The position numbers and the translations under genes were made by a program. DNA of 64,000 bases from Candidatus Burkholderia humilis (GTDB lineage: Bacteria > Pseudomonadota > Gammaproteobacteria > Burkholderiales > Burkholderiaceae), in NCBI GenBank assembly GCA_001184405.1, contig LFMX01000015.1, forward strand, positions 1 to 64,000, written 5' to 3'. This document shows, piece after piece, positions 1-11,149 of the stretch. The notes under the pieces were generated by a model. The model worked only from the letters and a program-made list of their open reading frames with translations, did no database searches and was not told the DNA's origin. Each line of letters begins with the position of its first letter. Position 1 is the stretch's first letter.

Positions 1-882
1 GCCGGCGATTACTACGGCTTTTCGCTCGCGCTCGGCAGCGCCGATGTCACGCTCGCGTCGCTGGCGAATGCGTATCGGACGCTGGCGAACGGCGGTATCG
101 CGCGGCCGGTTTTCGATCTGGCGGGACATGCCGCCGCGCCCGCCGGAACGCGCATTTTCAGCGCGAACGCGAGTTTCATCGTCACCGACATCCTCGCCGA
201 CAACAACGCGCGCACGCGCACGTTCGGCTTCGACAGCGTGCTCGCCACGCGCACCTTCAGCGCGGTCAAGACCGGCACGAGCAAGGACATGCGCGATAAC
301 TGGGCAGCCGGTTTCACCTCGCGATACACCGTCGGCGTGTGGGTCGGCAACGCGGATGGCGCGCCGATGTGGGACGTCTCCGGCGTCACGGGCGCCGCGC
401 CCGCGTGGAACGCCATCGTCAATTATCTCGGGCGGCGCGGCGGCAGCGTTTCGCCAGGCGCGCCGGAGGGCGTCGTGCGCACGCACGTCGCGTATCAGGA
501 CGAAATCGAACCCGCGCGCGACGAATGGTTCGTCCGCGGCACGCAGATGAGCGCGATCGGCCTGACGAATGCCGCGCACGGGCCTGTGCCGGCGAAAAAC
601 GGCGCCGCGCGCATCGGCGCGCCGACCAACGGCACCATTTTCGCGCTCGATCCCGACATTCCGCCCGCCCGGCAGCGCGTGTGGTTCGAGCGCGCGGGCG
701 GCGGCCGCGCATCGTGGCGGCTCGACGGCAAACCGTACGGCGATGCCGAGCGCGCCGCGTGGCTGCCGTGGCCGGGCCGCCACACGCTCGAACTCGTCGA
801 TCCGCACGGCAACGTGATCTATACAGCCGGTTTCGAAGTGCGCGGCGCGTTTGCGAAAACGGCGCGGCAGGCATCGAAATAA
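1..882 (+). CDS. pbpC: Penicillin-binding protein 1C, C-terminal part (5' end outside the window)
   Basis: The frame is open from base 1, so the gene starts upstream. The visible 293 residues hold the end of the transpeptidase domain and a C-terminal extension. The KTGTS box of the transpeptidase active site lies at bases 268-282 and is followed by the Trp-Ala-Gly segment usual after it. The region after about base 570 is the small beta domain (BiPBP_C) that marks class 1C proteins. The family are bifunctional peptidoglycan glycosyltransferase/transpeptidases anchored in the inner membrane and facing the periplasm; the catalytic Ser and glycosyltransferase domain are not in view. The stop is TAA at 880-882. 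No frameshift is seen. Confidence 0.86.
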   Translation, partial: AGDYYGFSLALGSADVTLASLANAYRTLANGGIARPVFDLAGHAAAPAGTRIFSANASFIVTDILADNNARTRTFGFDSVLATRTFSAVKTGTSKDMRDNWAAGFTSRYTVGVWVGNADGAPMWDVSGVTGAAPAWNAIVNYLGRRGGSVSPGAPEGVVRTHVAYQDEIEPARDEWFVRGTQMSAIGLTNAAHGPVPAKNGAARIGAPTNGTIFALDPDIPPARQRVWFERAGGGRASWRLDGKPYGDAERAAWLPWPGRHTLELVDPHGNVIYTAGFEVRGAFAKTARQASK

Positions 883-1142
883 TCTGCTGGAATGCGCCGA
901 ATCTTGGCAGCACGAAGCGTCGCGCGGGCCAAATCTGCATGCGGTCAGCAGAAAAAATGCAACGTCATCCGATCGGCGTTTCGCAACGTTAAAGATTGCG
1001 CGCGCATTGTGCACGACGCGGGGTCATGCACAATGTGAGCCGTCATCGTTCGGGACGCTTTTTTGCCCTATGCTTAACGGCATCTTTCGAAAACGTCCTG
1101 AACTTATCGATTCGTCATTTTTTCCAAGCCTGGAGTGCCGTC

Positions 1143-1562
1143 ATGCTGAAAAAGCTGCTGATGCTGCGCCTTGCGTTGATGCTGTCCATCGGTCACGCGT
1201 TCGCCGCCGTGGACGTCAACATCGCCGATGAAGCCGCGCTCGATTCCGTGAAGGGGCTCGGTCCGGTGAAGTCGAAAGTGATCGTCGATGAGCGCGCGAA
1301 GAACGGTCCGTTCAAGGACACCGACGATCTCGCGAATCGCGTGAAGGGTCTGGGCGCGAAATCGGTGGCGAAGCTGGAAGAGAATGGGCTGACGATCGGC
1401 GGATCGTCGCTGCCGCCGACGGGCAAGACCTCGAAGCCGACGTCGACGTCGGGCGGAAGCACGGCGGCATCGGACGCATCGACCGCAAGCGACGCGAAAC
1501 CAGCCAAATTCAAGCACAGCAAGAAGGACAAGGCCGCGAGCGCCGCGGCCGCCAGTCAGTAA
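1143..1562 (+). CDS. Exported ComEA-like helix-hairpin-helix protein
   Basis: 139 residues. I chose the ATG at 1143 because it is preceded by GGAG (1132-1135) and opens a good signal peptide (MLKKLLMLRLALMLSIG, cleavage after AFA near residue 21). The frame is open upstream to 996, but that part has no signal character. The mature protein begins VDVNIADEAALDSVKGLG, the hallmark of the ComEA/helix-hairpin-helix DNA-binding fold, with a second hairpin near residues 60-80. The C-terminal third is a low-complexity Ser/Thr/Ala/Lys tail. Small periplasmic proteins of this type bind double-stranded DNA; a role in uptake is known for ComEA but is only inferred here, since no other competence gene is nearby. 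Confidence 0.82.
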   Translation: MLKKLLMLRLALMLSIGHAFAAVDVNIADEAALDSVKGLGPVKSKVIVDERAKNGPFKDTDDLANRVKGLGAKSVAKLEENGLTIGGSSLPPTGKTSKPTSTSGGSTAASDASTASDAKPAKFKHSKKDKAASAAAASQ

Positions 1563-1581
1563 GTCTTTTTAGGAACCCCGC

Positions 1582-1615
1582 AAAGGCGTCGCCGAACCGG
1601 ACGGCGCCTTTGCCG
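1582..1615 (+). terminator. Probable terminator after the helix-hairpin-helix gene
   Basis: AAAGGCG (from 1582) pairs with CGCCTTT (ending about 1611), with extra pairing toward the loop. It lies 20 bases after the stop codon. The T-run is short, so strength is uncertain. Confidence 0.5.
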
Positions 1616-1718
1616 TCAAACTGCCATTGTTCAACGGCATTGTGCGCATCAGCCGTCTTGACGTATGCAGAACGATGGCAAGCGCACCCCCCCGCAACCC
1701 TCTCGTAGTGAGACTGTC

Positions 1719-2179
1719 ATGAGCCTACCTCGATATCCTCGCCTCCACTCTCGGCAACTCGTCGCAACAGAACGGTCAGCCCGCGCAATCGGGACAAGCC
1801 GCGCTGATCGCGGCGGCGCTGCAGTTCGTCACAACAGCCAGCCGGGCGGCATCATGGGCCTGGCTCCAGTGCTTCCAGCAACACGGCGCGGGCGATGTCG
1901 TCCAGTCGTGGATCGGCACGAGCGAAAACAAACCGATCGATCCGGGCACACTGACCAATGTGCTTGGTCATGACAACGTTGGTGCGCTCGCGCAGAAGGC
2001 GGGTGGTGTCGGGCGATCAGTTGTCGGGCATGCTGGCGGCGGTGCTGCCGCATATCATCGATCGCGCGACGCCGAATGGTCAGGTGCCGCCGGGTCTGCT
2101 CGATTTGACGGATGTGCTGGGTTCGCTGGGCAGACTGGCAGGGTTGTTTGGCAAGAGCGAAGGGCCGAAGCAAGGCTGA
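1719..2179 (+). pseudogene. YidB-like DUF937 protein, frameshifted
   Basis: Reading across frames gives a YidB/DUF937 protein of about 150 residues: a start like MS-LLDILA, a Gln/Asn-rich stretch, then NQPGGIMGL, a QHGAGDVVQSWIGTSENKPI block and a C-terminal GQVPPGLLDL segment ending with TAA at 2177-2179. At least three one-base changes break it: an extra base near 1729, one around 1835-1870 and one near 2006. The longest single-frame piece is only the last 73 residues. Function of the family is not established. The pattern of several indels in 460 bases points to decay or very poor local sequence. Confidence 0.62.
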
Positions 2180-2203
2180 GATCGCTTGATGTTTGATTGA
2201 AGG

Positions 2204-2231
2204 AACCCCGCCATCGTGCGAGGTTTTTTGT
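2204..2231 (+). terminator. Probable terminator after the YidB-like gene
   Basis: AACCCCGC (2204-2211) pairs with GCGAGGTT (2218-2225) with one mismatch, followed by a T6 run. It lies 25 bases after the stop of the preceding gene. Confidence 0.5.
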
Positions 2232-2326
2232 TGGCTTAAGCGGAGAGTATGCGCACGAATGCCGGAATGCGGCAGAGCTCTGACGACTCGGCTTGAAAAT
2301 GTGTGCCGATGCAGATCAAGCCGAAG

Positions 2327-2644
2327 TCACGATACATCGGCTTGCTCTTTCAATCGGCGTCGCCGCTCGCTACGTGCAGCGCGCGCGTGCTGGCCAGTCT
2401 GTTCGCGCGCAAAGAGCTGTCCGGCATCGTCCGGGATGTCCGCGGCGAGATGCACGCCTAGACCTTCGAGAACCTGAAAAAGCTTGCCCCAGTGGACGCT
2501 TTCAGCGCCGTTCTCGACTTTGCCAAGAAAACTTTCGCTGACGCCGATACTGCCCGCGGCATCGTCCTGACGAAGGTTCTGTGCTTTACGCGCGGCGCGC
2601 AGGGCTACGCCGATGTCGCTTGCGGTCCGTATATCGAATTGCAT
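2327..2644 (-). CDS. HipB-like XRE-family transcriptional regulator
   Basis: About 105 residues. Residues 10-60 form a clear helix-turn-helix of the XRE/HipB type (ALRAARKAQNLRQDDAA, then GVSESFLGKVENG). I prefer the ATG at 2644 (MQFDIRT); the frame also offers an ATG at 2653 and a GTG at 2662, and none has a strong ribosome site. HipB proteins usually pair with a HipA kinase encoded immediately downstream, but the next 150 bases hold no hipA. The tail after about residue 75 is Arg-rich and unlike the family, so the 3' end may be damaged. If real, it is an orphan antitoxin-type repressor. Confidence 0.55.
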   Translation of the reverse strand: MQFDIRTASDIGVALRAARKAQNLRQDDAAGSIGVSESFLGKVENGAESVHWGKLFQVLEGLGVHLAADIPDDAGQLFAREQTGQHARAARSERRRRLKEQADVS

Positions 2645-2720
2645 AAAACGCATGGATAACACATGCGTTTCCGAGCGTCTCTATGAAATCCTTGCGATCT
2701 CAAGGATTTCCACTACAAAC

Positions 2721-2750
2721 AAAAAAGGGCAGCGAATCTCTCCGCTGCCC
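2721..2750 (-). terminator. Intrinsic terminator of clpB
   Basis: On the minus strand GGGCAGCG and CGCTGCCC form a perfect 8-bp stem (2743-2750 with 2727-2734) with an 8-base loop, followed by T6. It lies 20 bases past the clpB stop. Confidence 0.85.
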
Positions 2751-2770
2751 CTCTCAACTCACCGCTAACC

Positions 2771-5368
<2,598 letters not shown>

Positions 5369-5399
5369 TTTTTGACTGCTCCAAATCTGAATACGTCCA

Positions 5400-5427
5400 A
5401 AATGAGGCGCTTTTCGCCAGTTTCAAG
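5400..5427 (-). promoter_or_regulatory. Sigma-32 (heat shock) promoter of clpB
   Basis: On the minus strand CTTGAAA (5427-5421), a 14-base spacer, and CCTCATTT ending at 5400 closely match the sigma-32 consensus CTTGAAA / CCCCATnT. The predicted transcript start falls about 25 bases before the clpB ATG. The match is read directly; activity is inferred. Confidence 0.72.
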
Positions 5428-5554
5428 CATGGTTTTGCTCGATTCCAGCGATTTTTTTGTTTTTCGACAACGTGCCGCGCTGCGCGAGGGCGTGACAATA
5501 GAGACCGCCGCGTTCAGGTTTCGTTCGTGGATACGGCGAGACCGCCGCGCGAGG

Positions 5555-6046
5555 TCAGCTTGCCGTGCCGGCCGGAATCAGCGCGTAAGCGTTCACGGGA
5601 ACGATCGGCACGATGCCGAGCAGCCGCGCCAGTTCATTCGCGGGGCGCGCAAGTTCGCCGACCGTGTGTTTATCGAGTTCGGCGAGGAAAGCGTCGCGCG
5701 CGGCGGCGAACACGCTCTTGAGGCGGCAAGCCGGTTCGATCACGCAACCGCGCTGACTGTCATCGGTGGAGAAACAGCCGACGATCGCGAAATCGCTTTC
5801 GGTCTTGCACACGATATCGCCGATCGTCAGCGTGCGCGAACGCTCGGTGAGACGCAAGCGGCCATTGCGCCCGCGCACGGTTTCGACCCAGCCGAGTTCG
5901 CCGAGCTGCTGCACGATCTTCATCAAATGGTTTTTCGAAATGCCGTACGCCTCCGAGATTTCCTGGATCGTCGACGGGCCGGAAGGCCGAACCGACAGAT
6001 AGAGCAGAACCCGCAGCGAATAATCGGTGTAATCGGTGAGTCGCAT
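5555..6046 (-). CDS. nsrR: Rrf2-family regulator, NsrR-like
   Basis: 163 residues. It starts MRLTDYTDYSLRVLLYL, the standard opening of NsrR, with a winged helix over residues 10-70 (TIQEISEAYGISKNHLMKIV). Three cysteines near residues 91, 101 and 107, spaced C-x9-C-x5-C, are placed like the iron-sulfur ligands of NsrR, which loses repression when nitric oxide attacks the cluster. It is transcribed away from a truncated-hemoglobin gene, the classic NsrR target type, so local control of that globin is likely. The C-terminal 25 residues are longer than usual. The gene is intact. Other Rrf2 members such as IscR are less likely given the context and cysteine spacing. Confidence 0.82.
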   Translation of the reverse strand: MRLTDYTDYSLRVLLYLSVRPSGPSTIQEISEAYGISKNHLMKIVQQLGELGWVETVRGRNGRLRLTERSRTLTIGDIVCKTESDFAIVGCFSTDDSQRGCVIEPACRLKSVFAAARDAFLAELDKHTVGELARPANELARLLGIVPIVPVNAYALIPAGTAS

Positions 6047-6228
6047 GATCTCGCGCGATAAAGGTTAGGCGCAAAGGCGCATCGAAAAGGTTGTCCCTGA
6101 ATATCGGCATGGCCGCGCGAGACGATATCGATCCAAAAGATCGCATTCCGTACACGATGGCATGCCATACGGACGACTCAAGACGCACGTTTCTCGTTCG
6201 CAAACAAAGCGTCATTTTGCTTCATCTT

Positions 6229-6250
6229 GATATTCTTCGTCAGAAATATC
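6229..6250. promoter_or_regulatory. Imperfect inverted repeat between nsrR and the globin gene
   Basis: GATATTC (6229-6235) and GAAATATC (6243-6250) form an AT-rich imperfect dyad in an otherwise GC-rich gap between divergent genes. Position and AT-rich dyad suit an NsrR operator, but the match to the published NsrR motif is partial. Confidence 0.27.
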
Positions 6251-6294
6251 TGATTCAATTGTTTCTGTTTTTGCCATGCCGACGTAATCATTTC

Positions 6295-6590
6295 GTAACG
6301 AACACCGAACAATCTGCTCAATCTTCCCCTCGCGAACGCGAGCCGAACGAAGCCAATATTCGCGCGCTGGTCGAAGCGTTTTACGGCCGTGTCGATGACG
6401 ACGCGCTGCTCGGACCGATCTTCGCCCACGAGCTCACCGGCCGATGGGACGAGCATCTGGCGAAGATGATGACGTTCTGGTCGAGCCTCGTGCTCGGCTC
6501 GAAGCAATATCGCGGGAATGTGCAGGAGGCGCATCGGCCGCTTGCGGATATCGAACCGCGGCACTTCGCACGAAGTTCATCGGTAAACCG
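6295..6590 (+). pseudogene. Group III truncated hemoglobin, 3' end missing
   Basis: The frame encodes the first two thirds of a group III truncated globin: EPNEANIRALVEAFYGRV, then LLGPIFAHEL, RWDEHLAKMMTFWSS, and YRGNVQEAHRPLADIEPRHFAR. These proteins are small haem proteins that help detoxify nitric oxide or peroxides. After HFAR (about 6567) the family's last helices are absent and the sequence runs directly into the tail of moaE on the other strand. No ATG or GTG in frame was found just before the conserved part, so the 5' end is also doubtful. A short deletion that fused the globin and moaE tails would explain the layout. Confidence 0.66.
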
Positions 6591-7058
6591 AAGGATTAGC
6601 GCGGTCCAGCGCGTAAGCGCGGCGTCGTCGGATTCGCGTGCATCGACCCAGCGCTCGCCGGCTTCCGTTTTCTCTTTCTTCCAGAACGGCGCCTGCGTCT
6701 TGAGGTAATCCATCACGAAGGCGCAGGACTTGAACGCCTCCGCGCGATGCATCGCGGTGGTCGCGACGAGCACGATCTGATCGAGCGGCTTCAACTTGCC
6801 CACGCGATGCACGATCAGCACGTCCGAGCCGCGCCACCGTTCGCGCGCCTGCTGCGCGATCGCTTCGAGCGACTTTTCGGTCATGCCGGGATAGTGCTCG
6901 AGCTCCATCGTTTCGACGGACGCGCCTTCGTTCAAATCGCGCACCGTGCCGACGAAGCACGCGACCTCGCCCACTTTCGGATTGTCAACGCGCAGCGCGG
7001 CGACTTCGGCGCTGATATCGAAATCGGCTTCCTGCACGCGGATTTTCGCAAGCGTCAT
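6591..7058 (-). CDS. moaE: Molybdopterin synthase catalytic subunit MoaE
   Basis: About 155 residues from the ATG at 7058 (MTLAKIRVQEADFD). MoaE receives sulfur from MoaD thiocarboxylate to turn precursor Z (cPMP) into molybdopterin. Family blocks are all present: VACFVGTVRDLN, MELEHYPGMTEKSLE, VLIVHRVGKLKPLDQIVLV, MDYLKTQAPFWKKE with its conserved lysines, and WVDARESDDAA. The family's normal end falls at about 6595; the open frame continues to 6381 through antisense of the globin remnant, so the stop has been lost or shifted. Upstream, a one-base loss in moaD puts both genes in one frame. Operon order is moeA-moaD-moaE. Confidence 0.86.
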
Positions 7059-7059
7059 G

Positions 7060-7315
7060 TCAGCCCCCGTCACCGGCGGGAAAAACGCCACTTCGCAGCC
7101 GTCGGTGATGCGCTTCGATGCATCGGTCATTACGTGATCGCAGGTCATGCGCAGCGCGCGGCCTTCCGCGAGTGCCTCCGCCCACGCGCCGCCGCGCAGG
7201 CGTAACCACGCGCGCACATCGCCGACATTGACGACCGTATCCGGCACCACGACCGTCTCGTTCGCGACGCCCAATGCTCGCGCCCGCTCGCAAAAAACCT
7301 CAGTTCGACTTTCAT
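7060..7315 (-). pseudogene. moaD: Molybdopterin synthase sulfur carrier MoaD, frameshifted
   Basis: Read across frames this is a MoaD of about 84 residues: start MKVELRFFAS (ATG at 7315), the ubiquitin-like fold through GVANETVVV, and an end CEVAFFPPVTG. MoaD must end in Gly-Gly to be adenylated and thiolated. Here the C5 run at 7064-7068 is one base short: adding one base restores Gly-Gly-stop (TGA at 7060-7062), whereas the sequence as given reads on into MoaE without a stop. A second one-base loss near 7283 breaks the N-terminus. It starts 17 bases after the moeA stop, so the three genes form one transcript. Confidence 0.82.
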
Positions 7316-7331
7316 GCTTGCTCGTGTGCCT

Positions 7332-8625
7332 TTAGCGCATCAATTCTGAAAATGGGATAAAGCGCACCGTTTCCCCGGCGCTGATGGCGTGATTCGACGG
7401 ATTGTCGATCAGCCCGTCGCCCCAGACCGTCGATGTCAGCACCGCCGAACTCTGATTCGGGAATAGGTCGAGGCCGCCCGCATCGTTGACGCACGCGCAG
7501 GAATTCGTTGCGGCGATCGCCTTTTTTCTGGCTGAAGTCGGCGCGCATCGACAACACGCGTGGCGCGACATCGCTTGCCCCCGCGAGCCGCAACAAAAAC
7601 GGCCACACGAACAGCAAAAAGGTGCAGAAGCTCGACACCGGATTGCCCGGCAGACCGATGAAATACACCTCACCGAGATCGCTCGGCAAGCCGCCCGCCG
7701 CTTCGCCGCGCCGCACTGCGCCGAACGCGAGCGGCTTGCCGGGTTTCATCGCGATCTGCCACATTGAAATATGGCCTTCCGCTTCCACGGCGGGCTTCAC
7801 GTGATCTTCCTCGCCGACCGATACGCCGCCGCACGTCAAGATCAGATCGTGGCCGAGCGCGGCGCGGCGTAGCGTTTCGCGCGTGGCGTCGAGCCGGTCC
7901 GGCACGATACCGAGGTCCGACACTTCGCAGCCGAGCGTTTCGAGCAGGCCGCGCAGCGTGAAGCGGTTCGAGTTGTAGATGGTGGCGCCGGGCGCAAGCG
8001 GCTCGCCGGGCATGCGCAGTTCGTCGCCGGTGAAAAACACCGCGACGCGCACTTTGCGCACGACTTCGAGCGTCGCGCATCCGACCGATGCCGCGAGGCC
8101 CATCGCCTGCGGTGTCATGCGCGTGCCCGCAGGCAGAATCACCGAATTGCGTTCGATGTCCGCGCCCTGCTTCGTGATCCATTCGCCGAGCGTGGCGGCT
8201 TGCGCGAAGGACACGCGGCCATCGCCGGATGCATTCGCCATTTCTTGCATGACGACCGTGTCCACGCCCGGCGGGACGGTCGCGCCGGTGAAGATGCGCG
8301 CCGCCGTGCCTTCGGCGAGCGGTTCGGCGGCATGTCCGGCCGGAATGCGCTGCGATACCGGCTGCACGACGGGCGCGGCATCGCTTGCGGCGGCGAGATC
8401 GGCCGCGCGGACCGCGTAGCCGTCCATCGAACTGGTGTGCATCGGCGGGACATCGAGCGGCGACACGACATCGACGGCGAGCACGCGTTGGCCCGCATCG
8501 AGCGTATCGATACGCTCGGTTTCCGGCACGCGGCGCGCGGCGTCGAGCAACAGGCCGAGCGCATCGGCGGTGGCAAGCATCGGCGGACGATTCGGTACAG
8601 CGGATGCAGCAGTTTGGGATGACAT
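7332..8625 (-). pseudogene. moeA: Molybdopterin molybdenumtransferase MoeA, frameshifted near the C-terminus
   Basis: About 430 residues when read across one frameshift. MoeA inserts molybdate into adenylylated molybdopterin. Seen in order: the substrate loop HTSSMDGYAVRAADL, the FTGATVPPGVDTVVMQE block, then the MoCF-binding core with TCGGVSVGEEDHV and GLPGNPVSSF, all in one frame. Near 7495 a one-base change throws off the last 55 residues; the correct continuation (NDAGGLDLFPNQSSAVL to FSELMR) is present in another frame and ends at 7332. First gene of the moeA-moaD-moaE unit. The damage lies only in the C-terminal beta-barrel domain. Confidence 0.87.
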
Positions 8626-8840
8626 GAGCTTCGCTATGAGCGCGGAAAGGGGAACGGCCTGCTTTCAAACAACTATTGTAGCGACGGACATCTACGCTGG
8701 CGCGGCACGGTGCGAACACCGTCGCATAGAGAGAGAGAAGAAGACCCATCGCGCGCACGCCATACACGCCATAGGCGCGCTGCCTCAAATGCGCCGCAAG
8801 CCGGTGTTAAACTCGCATGACACTTCCCACGTCCATCCCC

Positions 8841-9386
8841 ATGAAATTCTGTTCCGTCTGCGGCCACGAGGTCGGTCTCAAGATCCCGGCTGGCGATAAC
8901 CGCGAGCGCTACGTCTGCAACCAGTGCGGCACCGTTCACTATCAGAACCCGCGCAATGTCGTGGGCACGGTACCGGTCTGGGACGACAAGGTGCTGCTGT
9001 GCCGCCGCGCGATCGAGCCGCGTTACGGTTTCTGGACGCTGCCCGCCGGCTTCATGGAAATGGACGAAACCACGAGCGAAGGCGCGGCGCGCGAGACGCT
9101 GGAAGAAGCCAGCGCGCGTGTGGAGATTCAAAGCCTGTTCACGCTGCTGAACGTGCCGCACGTGCATCAGGTGCATCTGTTCTATCTGGCGCGCCTGCTC
9201 GATATCGAAGTCGATGCCGGCGAGGAAAGTCTCGAAGTGCGTCTTTTCGAGGAAAGCGAAATTCCGTGGGACAAGATCGCGTTTCTGACTGTCGGGCAGA
9301 CGCTGCACTTTTTCTTCGCCGACCGCGCCGCCGGTAATTTCACGCTGCATACGGGCGATATTTTCCGCACGCTGCGCGACTGCTGA
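8841..9386 (+). CDS. Nudix hydrolase with N-terminal zinc ribbon
   Basis: 181 residues from the ATG at 8841 ([11 protein letters not shown]); an in-frame ATG at 8817 would add eight residues of no family character. Residues 3-32 hold two Cys-x2-Cys pairs (CSVC, CNQC) of a zinc ribbon as in NudC-like proteins. The Nudix box begins at [16 protein letters not shown] and has the REx2EE core (RETLEEAS); the usual Gly before the last hydrophobic residue is replaced by Ser/Ala. Proteins of this kind hydrolyse nucleotide diphosphate derivatives; the substrate cannot be told from sequence. It is intact and precedes aat on the same strand by 34 bases. Confidence 0.86.
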   Translation: MKFCSVCGHEVGLKIPAGDNRERYVCNQCGTVHYQNPRNVVGTVPVWDDKVLLCRRAIEPRYGFWTLPAGFMEMDETTSEGAARETLEEASARVEIQSLFTLLNVPHVHQVHLFYLARLLDIEVDAGEESLEVRLFEESEIPWDKIAFLTVGQTLHFFFADRAAGNFTLHTGDIFRTLRDC

Positions 9387-9420
9387 TCTTTCATCCCGAT
9401 CACGCGCGCATCGCTCAGCT

Positions 9421-10165
9421 ATGGTTCCGTGGCTCGCTTTCGACGATCCCTTTCCGCCCGTCGAGCGGCGCGCCGGGTTTGCTCGCCGCAAGCGCCGATC
9501 TGCTGCCTGCGCGCCTCGTCGATGCCTATCAGCGCGGCATTTTTCCGTGGTACTCGGACGGCCAGCCGGTGTTCTGGTGGAGCCCCGATCCGCGCATGGT
9601 GCTCCATCCCGCCGAATTCAAAGTATCCGATTCGCTCAAGGAAACGCTCAAGCGCGTAATGCGTGACGACATCTGGCAAATCCGCGTCGATGACGACTTT
9701 CCCGCCGTGATGCATGCGTGCACAGAAACGCCGCGCGAAGGTCAACGCGGCACGTGGATCACGTCGGATATCGTGGAGGCCTACACGTCGCTGCATCGCG
9801 CGGGCAAGGCGCACAGCATCGAAACGTGGTACGACGGCGAGCGTGTGGGCGGACTGTATGGCGTGTCGTTCGGGCGTATGTTCTTCGGCGAATCGATGTT
9901 CGCGCACAGGACGGATGCATCGAAAATTGCGCTTTCGGCACTCGTCGGACACTTGCGCCGCCACAAAATAGAGATGATAGACTGCCAGCAGAATACGTCG
10001 CATCTGGCGTCGCTGGGCGGCCGGGAGATTGCCCTCCGCACGTTTGTCGGACATGTGAAGAAGGCCGTCGAGCAAGCGCCGATTCCCTGGCATTTCGACA
10101 AAACCGTTCTTTCCGAAGTGCTCACGCGACCGGGCGCAAGTCCTGCTCATACAGCACACGAATAG
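9421..10165 (+). pseudogene. aat: Leucyl/phenylalanyl-tRNA--protein transferase, frameshifted near the N-terminus
   Basis: Aat adds Leu or Phe to proteins with N-terminal Arg or Lys, marking them for ClpS/ClpAP in the N-end rule pathway. The start [15 protein letters not shown] (ATG 9421) is in one frame and the rest, from [20 protein letters not shown] on, is in another; one base is lost near 9462. After that the protein is clean: [57 protein letters not shown]. Total about 248 residues, as in the family. It lies upstream of bpt, the second N-end rule transferase, so the two probably share a transcript. Confidence 0.88.
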
Positions 10166-10239
10166 CCGATCGCACGCGCCTTGAGGCAGCGCGCCAGAGA
10201 AGTCCCATCAGGCCGATGAGGCCAATGAGAGCCGCCAAC

Positions 10240-11058
10240 GTGACACATCCGAACGAGCTGCCGCTGTCACCGCTTTCCGCGCTGCAATTCTATGCAACAG
10301 CGCCCTACCCTTGCAGTTACCTGGAAGGGCGCGTGGCGCGTTCGCAAGTCGCGACGCCGAGCCATCTCATCAATTCCGATGTCTACACCGAACTCGTGAA
10401 AGCCGGTTTCCGGCGCTCGGGCGTATTCACATATCGCCCGTATTGCGATGGCTGCCGCGCCTGTGTGCCGGTGCGCGTGCCGGTGGCGCACTTTACGCCG
10501 AATCGCGCGCAACGGCGCGTGTGGAAGCTGCACGGCAATCTCGTCGCGAGCGTCGCGCCGCTGGATTACGACGAAGAACACTACGCGCTTTACATGCGAT
10601 ACCAATCCGCGCGTCACGCGGGCGGCGGCATGGATCGCGACAGCCGCGATCAGTACGAGCAGTTTCTGCTGCAAAGCCGGATCAATTCGCGGCTGGTCGA
10701 ATTCCGCGAACCCGGCACGGCGGACCAGTCCGGCGAATTGCGCATGATCAGCATGATCGACATTCTGGGCGACGGGTTGTCGTCGGTTTATACGTTTTTC
10801 GAGCCGGATATGCCGAAGACAAGCTACGGCACCTTCAACATTCTCTGGCAGATCGAGCAGGCGAAGAGCCTCGATCTGCCGCACGTGTATCTCGGCTACT
10901 GGATCCGCGAAAGCGAAAAGATGGCGTACAAGGCCAATTTCCACCCGCTGGAAGGTTTGGTCGATGGCCGCTGGGGCGTGCTCGATCCCGCGACCACTCA
11001 TTCCGCCGGCGCCCTGCCGATGCCCGGCCGCATGAATGCCGCCAGCCAGCCGAAGTAG
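10240..11058 (+). CDS. bpt: Aspartate/glutamate leucyltransferase (bacterial Ate1-like)
   Basis: 272 residues. I chose the GTG at 10240 because the family begins [15 protein letters not shown]; the ATG at 10225 would add five residues. Bpt transfers Leu to proteins with N-terminal Asp or Glu, the companion of Aat. The Cys-rich motif [19 protein letters not shown] near residues 50-75 is the diagnostic N-terminal feature. Other family blocks: [52 protein letters not shown], then a loose Ala/Pro-rich tail. Intact. It follows aat and precedes pyrD. Confidence 0.92.
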   Translation: MTHPNELPLSPLSALQFYATAPYPCSYLEGRVARSQVATPSHLINSDVYTELVKAGFRRSGVFTYRPYCDGCRACVPVRVPVAHFTPNRAQRRVWKLHGNLVASVAPLDYDEEHYALYMRYQSARHAGGGMDRDSRDQYEQFLLQSRINSRLVEFREPGTADQSGELRMISMIDILGDGLSSVYTFFEPDMPKTSYGTFNILWQIEQAKSLDLPHVYLGYWIRESEKMAYKANFHPLEGLVDGRWGVLDPATTHSAGALPMPGRMNAASQPK

Positions 11059-11149
11059 CGGCCGCCCGTCATGACCGCGCCGGTCGCGCGCGCCGAACCC
11101 GCTAAAATAGGGGGTCTCAAAAAATAACGCCGTCGCAGGCTTTCATTTC

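Noticed and set aside
2327..2644. HipAB toxin-antitoxin system
   Set aside because: The HipB-like regulator is present but no HipA kinase frame lies within reach on either side.
6381..7274. A natural MoaD-MoaE fusion protein
   Set aside because: Adding a single base in the C5 run restores the exact Gly-Gly end and stop of MoaD, MoaE has its own ATG three bases on, and the MoaD start is also broken. An indel is the simpler reading.
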